DNA from: Edaphobacter sp.
GTDB lineage: Bacteria; Acidobacteriota; Terriglobia; Terriglobales; Acidobacteriaceae
Assembly: GCF_028283685.1 (NCBI RefSeq)
Contig: NZ_JAPWKF010000005.1
Location: 248,001 to 312,000, forward strand
DNA length: 64,000 nucleotides
Direction of reading: 5' to 3'
Shown here: positions 1 through 12,483 of the stretch, piece after piece
Position numbering within the stretch: position 1 is the stretch's first letter
Layout: every line of letters begins with the position of its first letter
Made by a program: the position numbers and the translations under genes
The notes under the pieces: generated by a model
Databases searched by the model: none
What the model was told of the DNA's origin: nothing
What the model saw: only the letters and a program-made list of their open reading frames with translations

Positions 1-59
1 ACGCGCATTTCACGGTTTTCCTCATTTTTTTCGCGCGAAAGATTGGACATTATCAAGCA

Positions 60-1874
<1,815 letters not shown>

Positions 1875-1891
1875 TCGCAAGACGTAATTCA

Positions 1892-1921
1892 AGAAAAGCC
1901 CCGGTGCGCCGGGGCTTTTCT
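1892..1921 (+). terminator. Intrinsic terminator after typA
   Basis: A perfect 13-bp stem (AGAAAAGCCCCGG pairing with CCGGGGCTTTTCT) closes a TGCG loop 17 bases after the typA stop. The stem's own T-run and flanking A-run make it usable in both directions. Confidence 0.9.
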
Positions 1922-2000
1922 GTTTGTGGCGGGGACGATGGCTTGTTCTTCGCAGGTGGTTGCAGGTAAGGTGGGTCGGCGCAAATGTAACTGTTGCTGA

Positions 2001-3341
2001 ATGTTGCGAAGAATGACTGGAGCCTTTGTGAACAAGCTGCCTTTTTATGCGAGCCTGTCGTTTGCCTGTGTGTTGTTGAGTGGCGCTGCCGCGTCGGCGC
2101 AGGCGCCCGCGAGTCTTCCGCGCGTGGCTGCCGGTATTCCAGTGAACTACGACGAGGACAAGGTGGGCACGTATACGCTGCCCGATCCGCTGGTGATGGC
2201 GGATGGCAAGCCGGTGAAGGACGCGGCGGCATGGAATAAAAAGCGCCGGCCTGAGATTCTGCGGATGTTTGAGACGCAGCAGTTTGGCGTGGCTCCGGGA
2301 AGGCCGAAGGCCGAGCGCTTTGAGGTGATTGAGCAGGGGACCGCAGCGCTTGACGGTAAGGCGCTGCGCAGGCGGGTGGATATCCATCTCAACGCCGACA
2401 AGAGCGCGCCGGTGATTCACCTGGTGGAGTATCTGCCGGCGCATGCCAGCGGGAAGGTGCCGCTGCTGCTGAATATCAGCTTCTCGGCGGCTTCGAATAC
2501 GGTGGATGACCCGACGCTGCCGGTGGGCGAGATCTGGGACGCGAAGACGAAGGCGAAGGTTCCGGCGACGCAGGGGCGCGCCTTCGGGAAGATTCCGGTG
2601 CCGCTGCTGCTCGATGCGGGATTTGGCGTGGCAACGTTTTATTACGGCGACGTGGAGCCGGACTACGCGGAGGGTTTTTCGCAGGGGATACGCCGCTTCT
2701 ATCTGAAGAAGGGGCAGACGGAGCGCGGGCCGGAGGACTGGGGCTCGATTGCGGCGTGGGCCTGGGGGATGAGCCGCGCGATGGATTATCTCGAGACGGA
2801 CAAGAGTGTGGATGCGAAGAGGGTTGCGATTCACGGCATCTCGCGGCTGGGCAAGACGGTGATGTGGGCGGGCGCGCACGATCAGCGTTTTGCGCTGGTG
2901 ATCGAGAGCTGCTCGGGCGAGGGCGGCACGGCGCTAAGCTCTCGCAACTATGGCGAGACGATCGCTCACCTGACGGCGCCGTCGCGGTTTCCCTACCAGT
3001 TTGCGGAGAACTATGCGAAGTGGGGCGGCTTTCCCGACAAGGCCCCCATGGATGGGCACATGCTGGCTGCGCTGATTGCGCCGCGTCCCCTGCTGCTGCA
3101 GACGGGAGACACGGATTACTGGTCGGACCCGAAGGGAGAGTTTCTGGCGGCGGTGGCGGCAGGGCCGGTCTACAAGCTGCTGGGCAAGGATGCGCTCGAC
3201 ACGGAGACGTGGCCCAAGGCGAAGGAGCCGGTGCTGCATGATCTTGGCTACTACATGCACGATGGCGGTCACGGCATGGTGGCGGGAGACTGGGAGATCT
3301 ACGTCCGGTTTCTGAAGATGCACCTTCAGCCCGCGCAGTGA
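2001..3341 (+). CDS. Secreted CE15-like glucuronoyl esterase
   Basis: Probable 4-O-methyl-glucuronoyl methylesterase of family CE15, which cuts ester bonds between lignin alcohols and glucuronic acid on xylan. The alpha/beta-hydrolase nucleophile lies in GISRLGKT (Ser281), matching the family motif G-C-S-R-x-G-K. A likely acid Glu is in ESCSGEGG and the His in HDGGHGM (His424). A signal peptide occupies about residues 1-36, ending in ASAQA. An ATG 12 bases downstream is an alternative start; neither has a strong ribosome-binding site. The next gene is a second secreted esterase, suggesting plant-polymer breakdown. Confidence 0.85.
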   Translation: MLRRMTGAFVNKLPFYASLSFACVLLSGAAASAQAPASLPRVAAGIPVNYDEDKVGTYTLPDPLVMADGKPVKDAAAWNKKRRPEILRMFETQQFGVAPGRPKAERFEVIEQGTAALDGKALRRRVDIHLNADKSAPVIHLVEYLPAHASGKVPLLLNISFSAASNTVDDPTLPVGEIWDAKTKAKVPATQGRAFGKIPVPLLLDAGFGVATFYYGDVEPDYAEGFSQGIRRFYLKKGQTERGPEDWGSIAAWAWGMSRAMDYLETDKSVDAKRVAIHGISRLGKTVMWAGAHDQRFALVIESCSGEGGTALSSRNYGETIAHLTAPSRFPYQFAENYAKWGGFPDKAPMDGHMLAALIAPRPLLLQTGDTDYWSDPKGEFLAAVAAGPVYKLLGKDALDTETWPKAKEPVLHDLGYYMHDGGHGMVAGDWEIYVRFLKMHLQPAQ

Positions 3342-3407
3342 GGCAACAGCACCTCCGCTGCCGTCATCGTTTGAAGAGATAGAGAAAGATTCGCGACAGG
3401 AGAACGC

Positions 3408-4274
3408 ATGAAGAGTTTGATATTGCTGCTGGGCGCACTGGCTGCGCCCGTGTTGGCGCAGATTCCGGCCGGGTCGCCGCACCCGATGGCGGTGAAGACC
3501 GGATTTACGGTGCAGAAGGACGTCGTCTACGGCAAGGGCACGAACGGTGACCTGGTGGCGGACATCTACCTGCCGCAGAACAAGCGGGAGAATATGCCCG
3601 CGGTGCTGGATATCCACGGCGGCGGCTGGAGCCACGGCACGCGTCACGATATGAGTCCGGCGACGGAGGATATGGCTGCGGCGGGTTTTGTGGGCGTGAG
3701 CATCGAGTATGACCTGAGCAGCCAGGGAGGCAGCGTGCACTTTCCCACGGCACTCGACCAGTGCTGGATGGCGCTGCAATGGATGCGGCAGCATGCGAAG
3801 GACTATGGCATCGACCCCACGAAGATTGCGGTTGCGGGCAGCTCGGCGGGGGGAGAGCTTGCTGCGCTGGTGGCGCTGGGCGTGGGACAGCCGTCGGGTG
3901 TGCAGCAGCCGGCTGCGGCGGTTGTCTATAACGGCGTGCTTGACCTTAGCGATCCTGGGGTGAACCAGAAGATGGTGGAGATGTACCTGGGCGGAAGCTG
4001 CGAGGCGATGAAGGATGCGTGCAAGAAGGCCTCTCCGTCACAGGCCATCCTGATGGGTGCGCCGCCGTTCTTTGTGGGACACGGCACCAAGGATGAGGCT
4101 GTGCCTTATGCGCAGGCGGAGCAGTTTATCGACAAGCTGAAGAAGGCGAGTGTGGCGGTGATGGTATTTACCGCCCCCGGCGGTCCGCATACCTATTGGA
4201 AGGATCAGCGGTGGCTGCAGCCGAGCATGGATGCCTCGATCATGTTTCTGAAGCAGGCGCTAAAGGTGCAGTAG
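3408..4274 (+). CDS. Secreted alpha/beta-hydrolase esterase (acetyl-esterase type)
   Basis: Serine esterase of the hormone-sensitive-lipase / BD-FAE-like group. The oxyanion-hole motif HGGGW lies near residue 70, the nucleophile elbow GSSAGG has Ser146, an acid Asp is likely in GHGTKDEAVP, and the catalytic His is in GGPHTYW. The signal peptide is short (MKSLILLLGALAAPVLA). An AGGAGA box sits a few bases before the ATG. It lies 66 bases after the CE15 gene, so the two are probably co-transcribed and share polysaccharide-ester substrates. The exact substrate cannot be read from the sequence. Confidence 0.82.
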   Translation: MKSLILLLGALAAPVLAQIPAGSPHPMAVKTGFTVQKDVVYGKGTNGDLVADIYLPQNKRENMPAVLDIHGGGWSHGTRHDMSPATEDMAAAGFVGVSIEYDLSSQGGSVHFPTALDQCWMALQWMRQHAKDYGIDPTKIAVAGSSAGGELAALVALGVGQPSGVQQPAAAVVYNGVLDLSDPGVNQKMVEMYLGGSCEAMKDACKKASPSQAILMGAPPFFVGHGTKDEAVPYAQAEQFIDKLKKASVAVMVFTAPGGPHTYWKDQRWLQPSMDASIMFLKQALKVQ

Positions 4275-4300
4275 GTCGCAACTGCCAGAGGCGAAAGATA

Positions 4301-4326
4301 AAGGCCGCGATTGCTCGCGGCCTTTT
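4301..4326. terminator. Bidirectional terminator between esterase and sod genes
   Basis: A perfect 10-bp stem (AAGGCCGCGA / TCGCGGCCTT) around TTGC is followed by a T-run on the plus strand. It lies between convergent genes and can serve both. Confidence 0.85.
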
Positions 4327-4350
4327 CTGCTTTTATGCGCTGGAAGAATA

Positions 4351-4962
4351 CTACTTCTTGGCGGTCTCGAAGCGCTTGTTGACCTCGTCCCAGTTGACGA
4401 CGCTCCACCATGCGGCGAGGTAGTCGGGGCGCTTGTTCTGATACTTCAGGTAGTAGGCGTGCTCCCAGACATCGTTGCCGAGGATGGGGTAGAGGCCCTG
4501 CGAGAGCGGGTTGTCCTGGTTGGCGGAGGTGACGATCTCGAGCTTGCCGCCCTTGAACACCAACCAGCCCCAGCCGGAGCCGAACTGCTTGGCGGTGGCC
4601 TCGTTGAACTGCTTTTTGAAGGCCTCGAAGTCGCCGAAGTCCTTGGTGATCTGCTCGGCGATGGCGCCGGTGGGAGCGCCGCCGCCTGCGGGCTTCATGA
4701 TCTGCCAGAACATGGTGTGGTTGACGTGGCCGCCGCCGTTGTTCTGGACGACCTTGCGGATGTCCTCAGGGATCGAGGCTAGGTCCTTAATCAACTCTTC
4801 GGGCGACTTAGAGCCGAGCTCGGGGTGCTTCTCGATGGCGCCGTTCAGGTTCGTGACATACGCCTGATGGTGCTTGTCGTGATGAAGCTTCATGGTCGCT
4901 TCATCGATGGTGGGCTCAAGGCCGGCGTAGTCGTAGGGCAAGGGGGGAAGTTCGTAAGCCAC
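4351..4962 (-). CDS. sodA: Superoxide dismutase, Fe/Mn family
   Basis: Converts superoxide to oxygen and hydrogen peroxide in the cytoplasm. The 203-residue product begins [17 protein letters not shown], the normal N-terminus of the family. Metal-ligand regions are visible: [23 protein letters not shown] and [22 protein letters not shown] and the last motif favour Mn or cambialistic use over strict Fe. The frame stays open 54 codons upstream, but the GTG at 4962 is chosen because AGGAG stands 6 bases before it and the protein length then fits. The gene is divergent from the glucoamylase gene, with 237 bases between. Confidence 0.95.
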   Translation of the reverse strand: MAYELPPLPYDYAGLEPTIDEATMKLHHDKHHQAYVTNLNGAIEKHPELGSKSPEELIKDLASIPEDIRKVVQNNGGGHVNHTMFWQIMKPAGGGAPTGAIAEQITKDFGDFEAFKKQFNEATAKQFGSGWGWLVFKGGKLEIVTSANQDNPLSQGLYPILGNDVWEHAYYLKYQNKRPDYLAAWWSVVNWDEVNKRFETAKK

Positions 4963-5199
4963 TGTCGTCTCCTGTGTGGAAGGTCCATGGCCGGCATCCC
5001 GTAAAAGATCTGCCGGGGCCGGGCGTTCAATGAGTTCTGATGCCTCTTGCGACCGGCGCGATGCAACGTGCCGGAACTCGAGCGTCGGAAATCGGCCAGA
5101 AAAATCCGTGACCCCGGCCATCATAACGCAACCGCATGAAGTAAGGCGTCCTTCCGCTTCCGTGCGTCTCAGGTTGCGGGAGAGGTTTATTGTTGAAGG

Positions 5200-7665
5200 A
5201 TGAACGATCTCAACGATCTCTCTGCAAGTTACCGCTGGCTCGACGATGATGGACCTGCCTTTGGCGCCCCTGGCCTGGAGCCGCGGTGGACCTCCAGCAG
5301 AAAGGATGCGGTGGGTACGGCGTACTCGGCTTCAAGCCGCGTCTGGTACACGATGTCGCACGGCACGCTGAACGAAATCTACTATCCGACGATCGACCGC
5401 CCGCAGACGCGCGACATGGAGCTGCTGTTTACCGACGGCGAGAGTTTCTTTCATGAAGAGAAGCGCGATCTGGACTACGACTTCGCGTATGTGGAAGGCA
5501 CGGCGCTGGCGGTGCGGATGAAAGCGAAGGAGCGGGGCGGACGCTATCGCGTCACCAAGGTCGTCATCTCGAACCCGCATTTTCCCTGCGTGCTGATCAA
5601 CGTGAAGATCGAGGGCGATGCCGAGGTGCTGCAGCGGATGAAGTGCTATGCGCTGCTGGCGCCGCATCTGAACGGCGGCGGCGCGGGAAACTCGGCGCGC
5701 AGCATCGATGTGGCGGGACGCAGATCGCTGCTGGCGTGGAAGGGTAATACATCGCTGGCGATGAGCGCGAGCGGCGGCTTCACGCGGTCCTCGTGCGGCT
5801 ACGTCGGCCACAGCGATGGCTACCAGGACCTGTTCAGCGACATGAAGATGAAGTGGCAGTTCGGTCAGGCGCTGGACGGCAACATTGCGGTGATGGGCGA
5901 GATCGACGTGGCCAAGACGCCGGAGTTCACTATTGCGATGGCGTTTGGCGATGGTCATCATGCGGCGCTCGCGTGCATGATGCAGAGCCTGGCGACTCCG
6001 TTTGACGATCATCTGAAGCGCTTTCTGGCGCAGTGGGCGCGGGTGCGCTCGCCGGAGCAGCTGGTGGTGTCGTCGTCGGATAACGGATGGCTGGCGAGGA
6101 TCAGCCAGAACGTACTGCTGGCGCACGAAGACAAGACCTATTCGGGTGCGTTTATCGCATCGGCTTCGATTCCCTGGGGAGCTTCGAAGGGCGATAACGA
6201 TCTGGGCGGATATCACCTGGTGTGGACGCGCGACATGGTGCATACCGCGACGGCGCTGCTGGCCTGCGGACGCGACGACACGGCCTTGAGGGCACTGGTG
6301 TATCTGGCCTGTACGCAGCAGCCGGATGGAAGCTTCGCGCAGAATTTCTGGATCGATGGAACACCGTACTGGCACGGCATTCAGCTGGACGAGGTGGCGT
6401 TTCCCATCATCCTGGCGTGGCGGCTGTGGAAGAAAGGCAGCATCGGCACCTTCAAGATCTTTCCCTTTGTAGAGCGTGCGGCGACGTTCCTGGTGAAGTA
6501 TGCCCCGGTAACGCAGCAGGAGCGGTGGGAAGAGACTGCGGGTTATTCGCCGTCGACGCTGGCGGCGGTGATCTCGGGGCTGGTGTGCGCGGCCGATATT
6601 GCGCGGGCGCATGAGTCCCTGGAGCTGGCGGACTTTCTCGAGGGCTATGCGGACTGGATCGAGGCCCACCTGGATGAGTGGACGACGACCTGCGACGGTG
6701 TGCTGCACCCGGAGGTGAAGCGGCATTACGTGCGGATTACGCCGCCTGCGCCGGGCGAGCCGTTTCATGATGCGAGCGTGCCGGTGGGGATGTTCCGCAT
6801 CAACAATCGCGGGCCGGAGGAGAGATCGGTCTACGAGGCGCGCGAGGTGATCGACGCCGGATTCCTGGAGCTGGTGCGCTATGGCATACGGAAGCCGGAC
6901 GATCCGCTGATCGTGGATTCGCTGAAGGTCGTCGATCATGTGCTGAAGATCGAGACGCCCTACGGTCCCTGCTGGCGGCGCTACAACCACGATGGTTACG
7001 GGCAGAAGAAGGATGGCGGGCCGTTCGATGGCTGGGGGCAGGGCAGAGCGTGGCCCCTGCTGGGCGGTGAGCGGGCGCACTATGAGCTGGCTGCGGGCAA
7101 CAAGAGCGATACGCTGACGCATGCGCTGGAGGCGTTCGCCTCGAAGGGCGGCATGCTGCCGGAGCAGGTGTGGGACCACGAGGATCTGCCGTCGGAGGGC
7201 ATGTACTTCGGCAAGTCGGCGGGGGCGGCGCAACCGCTGGTCTGGGCCCACTCGGAGTACCTGAAGCTGCTGCGCTCGTTAACAGACAGTAAAGTTTTCG
7301 ACTTCATTCCGCTGGTGGCGGAGCGCTACCAGGTGGCAGCGGATAAGCGTACGTTTACCAATCACCTGGAGATCTATTCGGCGGGCAGGCCGGTGCGGCA
7401 TATCCGCGAGGGACATACGCTGCGGATCGTGGATACCGGGCACTTCCGCGTGGTGTACACGCTGGATGGATGGGCGACGGTGCAGACGGCCATCTCGAAT
7501 ATGGTGGGCTGCATCGGGGCATATGTGGATATTCCGACACCGGCAGGGCAGGCAGGGTCGATTATCTTTACGCAGAGCTGGCCCGGCGAGGACAAACAGG
7601 AACGTTGGCTGGGACGGAATATCGAGATTGCGATCGTTCCTTTATCGGCCGCTCCCATGTGCTGA
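5200..7665 (+). CDS. GH15 glucoamylase (glucan 1,4-alpha-glucosidase)
   Basis: Hydrolyses glucose from the ends of alpha-1,4 glucans or related alpha-glucosides. The 821-residue protein has the bacterial GH15 layout: an N-terminal beta-sandwich (about 20-280, with [19 protein letters not shown]) and an alpha/alpha barrel (about 300-690). Likely catalytic acids are Glu444 in [11 protein letters not shown] and Glu655 in LPEQVWD. No signal peptide is seen, so it probably acts inside the cell on glycogen, maltodextrin or trehalose. A stop directly upstream fixes the ATG as the first possible start. It heads the block of pentose-phosphate genes and could feed glucose to the glucokinase at its end. 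Confidence 0.92.
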   Translation: MNDLNDLSASYRWLDDDGPAFGAPGLEPRWTSSRKDAVGTAYSASSRVWYTMSHGTLNEIYYPTIDRPQTRDMELLFTDGESFFHEEKRDLDYDFAYVEGTALAVRMKAKERGGRYRVTKVVISNPHFPCVLINVKIEGDAEVLQRMKCYALLAPHLNGGGAGNSARSIDVAGRRSLLAWKGNTSLAMSASGGFTRSSCGYVGHSDGYQDLFSDMKMKWQFGQALDGNIAVMGEIDVAKTPEFTIAMAFGDGHHAALACMMQSLATPFDDHLKRFLAQWARVRSPEQLVVSSSDNGWLARISQNVLLAHEDKTYSGAFIASASIPWGASKGDNDLGGYHLVWTRDMVHTATALLACGRDDTALRALVYLACTQQPDGSFAQNFWIDGTPYWHGIQLDEVAFPIILAWRLWKKGSIGTFKIFPFVERAATFLVKYAPVTQQERWEETAGYSPSTLAAVISGLVCAADIARAHESLELADFLEGYADWIEAHLDEWTTTCDGVLHPEVKRHYVRITPPAPGEPFHDASVPVGMFRINNRGPEERSVYEAREVIDAGFLELVRYGIRKPDDPLIVDSLKVVDHVLKIETPYGPCWRRYNHDGYGQKKDGGPFDGWGQGRAWPLLGGERAHYELAAGNKSDTLTHALEAFASKGGMLPEQVWDHEDLPSEGMYFGKSAGAAQPLVWAHSEYLKLLRSLTDSKVFDFIPLVAERYQVAADKRTFTNHLEIYSAGRPVRHIREGHTLRIVDTGHFRVVYTLDGWATVQTAISNMVGCIGAYVDIPTPAGQAGSIIFTQSWPGEDKQERWLGRNIEIAIVPLSAAPMC

Positions 7666-7784
7666 AGATGCAGTGATCGTGGTCACAGCTGTACACTGAT
7701 TGGGGAACGCCCTAATCGAATAAATACGCGAATCGAGCGCGAGCGCTTCCCTGTGCGCGCCGAGATTGAAGGAAAAGGACAAGA

Positions 7785-9785
7785 ATGAGCGAACAGACCG
7801 ACCAGCAGAATGCGCTAGACCAGCTCTCCATCAACGCTCTCCGTTTTCTCGCCGTGGATGCGGTGGAAAAGGCCAACTCTGGCCACCCTGGCGCGCCTCT
7901 GGGCTGCGCACCGATCGCCTACCTCCTCTATCACAAGCTGATGAAGTACGATCCGTCGGACCCGAAGTGGATCGACCGTGATCGCTTTGTTCTCTCGAAC
8001 GGCCACGCCTCGGCGCTGTTGTATGGCGTACTGCATCTCGCCGGCTATGACCTTCCGATCAGCCAGCTGGAGAGGTTCCGCCAGTGGGGTTCGCACACCC
8101 CCGGCCACCCGGAGTATGGTGAGGCCCCGGGCGTTGAAGTGACCACCGGTCCGCTCGGCCAGGGCTTCGGCATGGCAGTCGGTATCGCCACCGCCGAGAA
8201 GCATCTGGGCGCCGTCTACAACCGTGACGGACACAAGGTCATCGACCACTACACCTACGTTCTCTGCGGCGACGGCGACCTGATGGAAGGCATCTCGCAC
8301 GAGACGGCCTCGCTGGCCGGAACGCTGAACCTGGGCAAGCTGATCGTTCTGTACGACGACAACCTGATCTCGCTGGACGGCCCGACGGAGCTGAGCTTCA
8401 CCGAGGACGTGACCAAGCGCTTCGAGGGCTATCACTGGCATGTGCAGATGGTCGACGACGGCAACGACCTCGTCGCTATCGAGGCTGCGATCGCCGCTGC
8501 CAAGGCAGAGACGACGCGTCCTTCGCTGATTCGCGTGCGCACGGTGATCGGCTTCGGCAGCCCGAAGGCCGGTACGAGCAAGGTTCACGGCGAGGCGCTG
8601 GGAGCTGAGGCGGTGAAGGCCACCAAGAAGAACCTCGGCTGGCCCGAGGACAAGACCTTCTACGTTCCCGAAGAGGCTGCGAAGAACTGGGCCGAGGCCA
8701 AGACGAAGGGCAAGAAGGCTCACGAGGCGTGGCAGAAGGACTTTGCCGAGTACGCGAAGGCGTATCCGGAGCCGGCTGCTGAATTCGATCGTGTGATCAA
8801 GGCTGAGCTGGCTGCTGGCTGGGAGAAGAAGATTCCTGTATTCCCCACGGGCAAGCCCGTTGCGACCCGTAATGCAGGCCAGGTGGTGATGAACGCTATC
8901 GCCGGTGTGGTGCCTGAGCTGTTCGGTGGCGCTGCCGACCTGACGGCTTCGACCAAGACCATCTTCAAGGACTCGCTGAACTTCCATCTCGATCCCAAGG
9001 GACGTAACGTCTTCTTCGGCGTGCGTGAGTTCGGTATGTGCGCGATGGTCAACGGTATGGCGGCTCACGGCGGACTGATTCCGTTCGGCTCGACCTTCTT
9101 CGTCTTCTCCGACTATGCGCGTAACGCCATCCGCCTTGCGGCTTTGATGAGCGTGCACTCGCTGTTCATCTTCACGCACGACTCCATCGGTCTCGGCGAA
9201 GACGGACCGACGCACCAGCCGGTCGAGCACCTGATGAGCCTGCGCCTGATCCCGCAGCTGACGGACTTCCGTCCGGCGGACGCGAACGAGACGGCTGCCT
9301 GCTGGCAGATTGCGCTCGAGCGCAAGAGCGCGTGCTTCATGGCTCTTTCGCGCCAGGACCTGCCGGTGATCGATGCCGAGAAGCACAACGTGCTCGAGGG
9401 CACGCGCAAGGGTGCTTATGCTCTGGACGATTCGGGCAAGGACATCATCCTGATCGCCACCGGTTCCGAGGTTTCGCTGATCGTGAAGGCGGCCGAGGAG
9501 CTGAAGGCTGCCGGTATCAACGCCAGCGTCGTCTCGATGCCGAGCTTCAAGCTGTACGAGGAGCAGGACGAGGCGTACAAGGCCAGCCTGATGCCGGAAG
9601 GCACGCCGAAGCTTGCGGTTGAAGCAGGCGCCACGATGGGCTGGTACAAGTACATCGGCCACAACGGTGCGGTGATTGGTCTGGATCGTTTCGGCGCTTC
9701 GGCTCCGGGACCGATCGCGATGGAGAAGCTGGGCATCAGCGTGGCTCACGTTGTTGAGCTGGCCAAGAAGCTGGTCAAGAAGTAG
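7785..9785 (+). CDS. tkt: Transketolase
   Basis: Thiamine-diphosphate enzyme that moves two-carbon units between sugar phosphates in the non-oxidative pentose phosphate pathway. Its 666 residues match the full-length family. The ThDP-binding motif [12 protein letters not shown] and the substrate-binding [15 protein letters not shown] region (here [11 protein letters not shown]) are intact, as is the pyrimidine-domain motif [17 protein letters not shown]. An AAGGA-containing leader precedes the ATG. Only 27 bases separate it from rpiA, so the two are very likely one operon. Confidence 0.97.
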   Translation: MSEQTDQQNALDQLSINALRFLAVDAVEKANSGHPGAPLGCAPIAYLLYHKLMKYDPSDPKWIDRDRFVLSNGHASALLYGVLHLAGYDLPISQLERFRQWGSHTPGHPEYGEAPGVEVTTGPLGQGFGMAVGIATAEKHLGAVYNRDGHKVIDHYTYVLCGDGDLMEGISHETASLAGTLNLGKLIVLYDDNLISLDGPTELSFTEDVTKRFEGYHWHVQMVDDGNDLVAIEAAIAAAKAETTRPSLIRVRTVIGFGSPKAGTSKVHGEALGAEAVKATKKNLGWPEDKTFYVPEEAAKNWAEAKTKGKKAHEAWQKDFAEYAKAYPEPAAEFDRVIKAELAAGWEKKIPVFPTGKPVATRNAGQVVMNAIAGVVPELFGGAADLTASTKTIFKDSLNFHLDPKGRNVFFGVREFGMCAMVNGMAAHGGLIPFGSTFFVFSDYARNAIRLAALMSVHSLFIFTHDSIGLGEDGPTHQPVEHLMSLRLIPQLTDFRPADANETAACWQIALERKSACFMALSRQDLPVIDAEKHNVLEGTRKGAYALDDSGKDIILIATGSEVSLIVKAAEELKAAGINASVVSMPSFKLYEEQDEAYKASLMPEGTPKLAVEAGATMGWYKYIGHNGAVIGLDRFGASAPGPIAMEKLGISVAHVVELAKKLVKK

Positions 9786-9812
9786 GCACGGCAGGGGTCG
9801 ACAGAAACGGAA

Positions 9813-10490
9813 ATGACACAGGACGAAGCAAAGCGGACAGCGGCTCGACGCGCTCTGGAGTTTGTCGAGGATGGGATGGCGCTGGGATTAGGCAGCGGCA
9901 CCACCTCGGCGATGTTTATCCAGGAGCTGGGCGAACGCGTGAAGGGCGGTCTGAAGGTGCATGGCATCGCCACCTCTGCCGCCAGTCAGAAGCTGGCTGA
10001 GTCCTTGTCCATTCCGATGACGACCTTTGAAGAGACGCCGGCGCTGGATCTTGCGATCGACGGGGCCGACGAGGTCGGCCCCGGCCTCGCACTGATCAAG
10101 GGCGGCGGCGGCGCGTTGTTGCGCGAAAAGATTGTGGAGAGCGCGGCGAAGAAGTTCATCGTCATTGCAGATGGTTCAAAGCTGGTCAAGCAGCTGGGCA
10201 AGTTCCCGCTGCCGGTCGAGGTGGTTAAGATGGCGCTTCCGCTGGTGACGCATCGGCTGGAGGCGCTGGGATTGAATCCGAAGCTGCGGCACCACAAGGA
10301 TGGCTCGGTCTACCTGACCGATGAGAACAACTTCATTCTCGACTGCTCCGCGGGTGTCATCGCTGATCCGGCGAAGACGGCGGCCGATATTCGCTCGATC
10401 GTGGGCGTGGTCGAACACGGATTATTTCTGAATATGGCGTCGTTTGCACTGATTGCGAGCGACCAGGGCGTTGTGGAGGTCGGGCGATGA
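9813..10490 (+). CDS. rpiA: Ribose-5-phosphate isomerase A
   Basis: Interconverts ribulose 5-phosphate and ribose 5-phosphate. The 225-residue product carries the RpiA signatures GLGSGTTS (phosphate loop), DGADEVGP and KGGGGALLREK, with the catalytic Glu in the last motif. It follows tkt closely and shares its pathway. Confidence 0.97.
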   Translation: MTQDEAKRTAARRALEFVEDGMALGLGSGTTSAMFIQELGERVKGGLKVHGIATSAASQKLAESLSIPMTTFEETPALDLAIDGADEVGPGLALIKGGGGALLREKIVESAAKKFIVIADGSKLVKQLGKFPLPVEVVKMALPLVTHRLEALGLNPKLRHHKDGSVYLTDENNFILDCSAGVIADPAKTAADIRSIVGVVEHGLFLNMASFALIASDQGVVEVGR

Positions 10491-10557
10491 ACGCACGCAG
10501 ACACCACAACGGTTGTTGATCTTGCATCGAGACTAAGGGAAGACGCGTCCTATACAC

Positions 10558-11430
10558 ATGTCAACCGCTGCAAACATCAATTCGGCCTCTGTCTCGCGTG
10601 TCTGGTTCATCACAGGCGCTTCTACTGGATTTGGCCGCATTCTGGCGGAAGAAGTTCTGAAGGCCGGCGACACGGTGGTTGCGACGGCGCGCAAGGTGGA
10701 GCAGGTAGCTCCCCTGCAAGAGAGCTATCCTGACCGCGCGCTGGCTCTTCCCCTCGATGTGACGAAGCAGGATCAGATTGATGCCGCTCTGGCGAAGACC
10801 ATCGAGCGCTTTGGTCGTGTGGACGTGCTGGTCAACAATGCAGGATATGGCGTCTTCGGTGCAGTCGAAGAGGTCTCCGAGGACGAGCTTCGTCCGATGT
10901 TCGAGACCAATGTCTTTGGCCTGCTCAGCGTGACGCGCACATTTCTGCCTCAGCTTCGCAAGCAGCGCAGCGGACATATCCTGAACCTCTCGTCGATCGG
11001 CGGCGTGGTCGCCGGCGCGGGGATGGGCCTCTACCAGGGCACGAAGTTTGCTGTTGAAGGTATCTCCGAGGCACTGGCGCAGGAGATTGCGCCGCTCGGC
11101 ATCAAGCTCACGATCATCGAGCCGGGACCGTTCCGCACGGACTTCCTGGGACGTTCGGGCTCCGAGGCCGCGACGAAGATTGATGATTACGAGACCACCG
11201 CCGCCAATGCGCGTCGTTACATGAGTGCGCAGGACGGCAAGCAGCCGGGCGATCCGCTGAAGGCTGTGCAGGCCATGCAGCAGGTGGTGGAGATGGAGAA
11301 GCCTCCGCTGCGGCTGCTGCTGGGCGCGGGGGCGCTGAAGCGTTTACGCGAAAAGCTCGACAATTGGCAGATAGAGCTTACCGCCTGGGAGCCAGTGACG
11401 GTAGGCGCAGATTTTGCGGAGGGGAAGTAG
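10558..11430 (+). CDS. Short-chain dehydrogenase/reductase
   Basis: NAD(P)-dependent classical SDR of 290 residues. It shows the cofactor motif TGASTGFG near residue 20, NNAGYG, the catalytic Ser in LSSIGG and YQGTK (Tyr-x-x-x-Lys). A basic residue after beta-2 (ATARK) suggests NADP(H). The N-terminus may be about 12 residues too long, since the family usually begins at VWFITGAS. It sits inside the pentose-phosphate block, but nothing in the sequence shows the substrate. Confidence 0.88.
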   Translation: MSTAANINSASVSRVWFITGASTGFGRILAEEVLKAGDTVVATARKVEQVAPLQESYPDRALALPLDVTKQDQIDAALAKTIERFGRVDVLVNNAGYGVFGAVEEVSEDELRPMFETNVFGLLSVTRTFLPQLRKQRSGHILNLSSIGGVVAGAGMGLYQGTKFAVEGISEALAQEIAPLGIKLTIIEPGPFRTDFLGRSGSEAATKIDDYETTAANARRYMSAQDGKQPGDPLKAVQAMQQVVEMEKPPLRLLLGAGALKRLREKLDNWQIELTAWEPVTVGADFAEGK

Positions 11431-11534
11431 CCCTTCGATAGAAGTACGGATCAAGCTGCTGGTGATTAGAACGGCACGATGAGACGCATCGACAAAAACA
11501 CGGCATGGCCGTCCAGCGAGGAAAGGATAAACAA

Positions 11535-12440
11535 ATGGAACTTGGACTGATTGGTCTTGGCAAGATGGGATTCAATATGGCGGAGCGTCTGCGGCTGGCG
11601 GGCCACAAGGTCGTTGGTTTCGACTTCAACAAAGACGCGACGGCCAAGCTGACGGCGACCGGATCGCTTGGAGTGGATTCGCTTGAGGACCTGGTGAAGA
11701 ACCTGTCGGCTCCTCGCGCCATCTGGATCATGGTTCCGTCGGGCGATCCAGTCGATCAGACGATCGAGAAGCTCGAGGCGCTGATCGAGAAGGGCGACAC
11801 CCTGATCGACGGCGGCAACTCGAACTACAAGGACACGCAGCGCCGTCATGAGGCCGTGACGAAGAAGGGCTATGAGTACGTTGACTGCGGTACTTCGGGC
11901 GGTGTCTGGGGCCTGAAGGAGGGCTACAGCATGATGATCGGTGGCGACATGGGCCCGGTCGATCGCCTGAAGCCGATCTTCGAGGCGCTGGCCCCTTCGC
12001 CCACCGAGGGCTGGGGACATGTTGGACCTTCGGGCGCCGGTCACTTCGTGAAGATGGTGCACAACGGTATCGAGTACGGCCTGATGCAGGCGTATGCCGA
12101 GGGCTTCTCGATCATGAAGGCCAAGGAGCCGCTCGGCCTGGACCTGACGCAGATCTCGCACATCTGGCAGAAGGGCTCGGTTGTCCGTTCGTGGCTGCTG
12201 GACCTGACCGCGGATGCGCTTGACCAGAATCCGACGCTGGCTGGCCTTGAGGCCTACGTGCCGGACTCCGGCGAAGGCCGCTGGACCGTGATGGAGGCGA
12301 TCGACCTGAACATCTCGGCTCCGGTGATCACCGAGTCGCTGATCCGCCGCCTGCGTTCGCGCGAAGAGAACAACTTTACCGATCGCATGATCTCGATCAT
12401 GCGTGGAGCCTTCGGCGGCCATGCCGTGAAGAAGGCCTAA
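11535..12440 (+). CDS. gnd: 6-phosphogluconate dehydrogenase, short (GndA/YqeC-like) form
   Basis: Oxidative decarboxylation of 6-phosphogluconate to ribulose 5-phosphate. The 301-residue product is the short type, about 170 residues shorter than E. coli Gnd. Motifs: GLIGLGKMG at the N-terminus, DGGNSNYKDTQRR, GTSGGVWGLKEG, and SGAGHFVKMVHNGIEYG with catalytic Lys and Asn. After beta-2 the sequence reads GFDFN: the Asp predicts NAD+ preference, unlike the Asn-Arg-Ser of NADP enzymes. The frame opens 10 codons upstream, but the ATG at 11535 follows a GAAAGGA box and begins with the usual MELGLIGLG. Confidence 0.93.
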   Translation: MELGLIGLGKMGFNMAERLRLAGHKVVGFDFNKDATAKLTATGSLGVDSLEDLVKNLSAPRAIWIMVPSGDPVDQTIEKLEALIEKGDTLIDGGNSNYKDTQRRHEAVTKKGYEYVDCGTSGGVWGLKEGYSMMIGGDMGPVDRLKPIFEALAPSPTEGWGHVGPSGAGHFVKMVHNGIEYGLMQAYAEGFSIMKAKEPLGLDLTQISHIWQKGSVVRSWLLDLTADALDQNPTLAGLEAYVPDSGEGRWTVMEAIDLNISAPVITESLIRRLRSREENNFTDRMISIMRGAFGGHAVKKA

Positions 12441-12483
12441 CGGTTTCCCTGGATAAGAACTGGTTAAGAGAAAAGGAAGAGAA

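Noticed and set aside
5332..7251. 639-codon open frame antisense to the glucoamylase gene
   Set aside because: Arg/His-rich shadow translation of a high-GC gene; the sense strand encodes a clear GH15 protein.
7815..9749. 644-codon open frame antisense to transketolase
   Set aside because: Shadow of a well-conserved gene; no domain and no ribosome-binding site.
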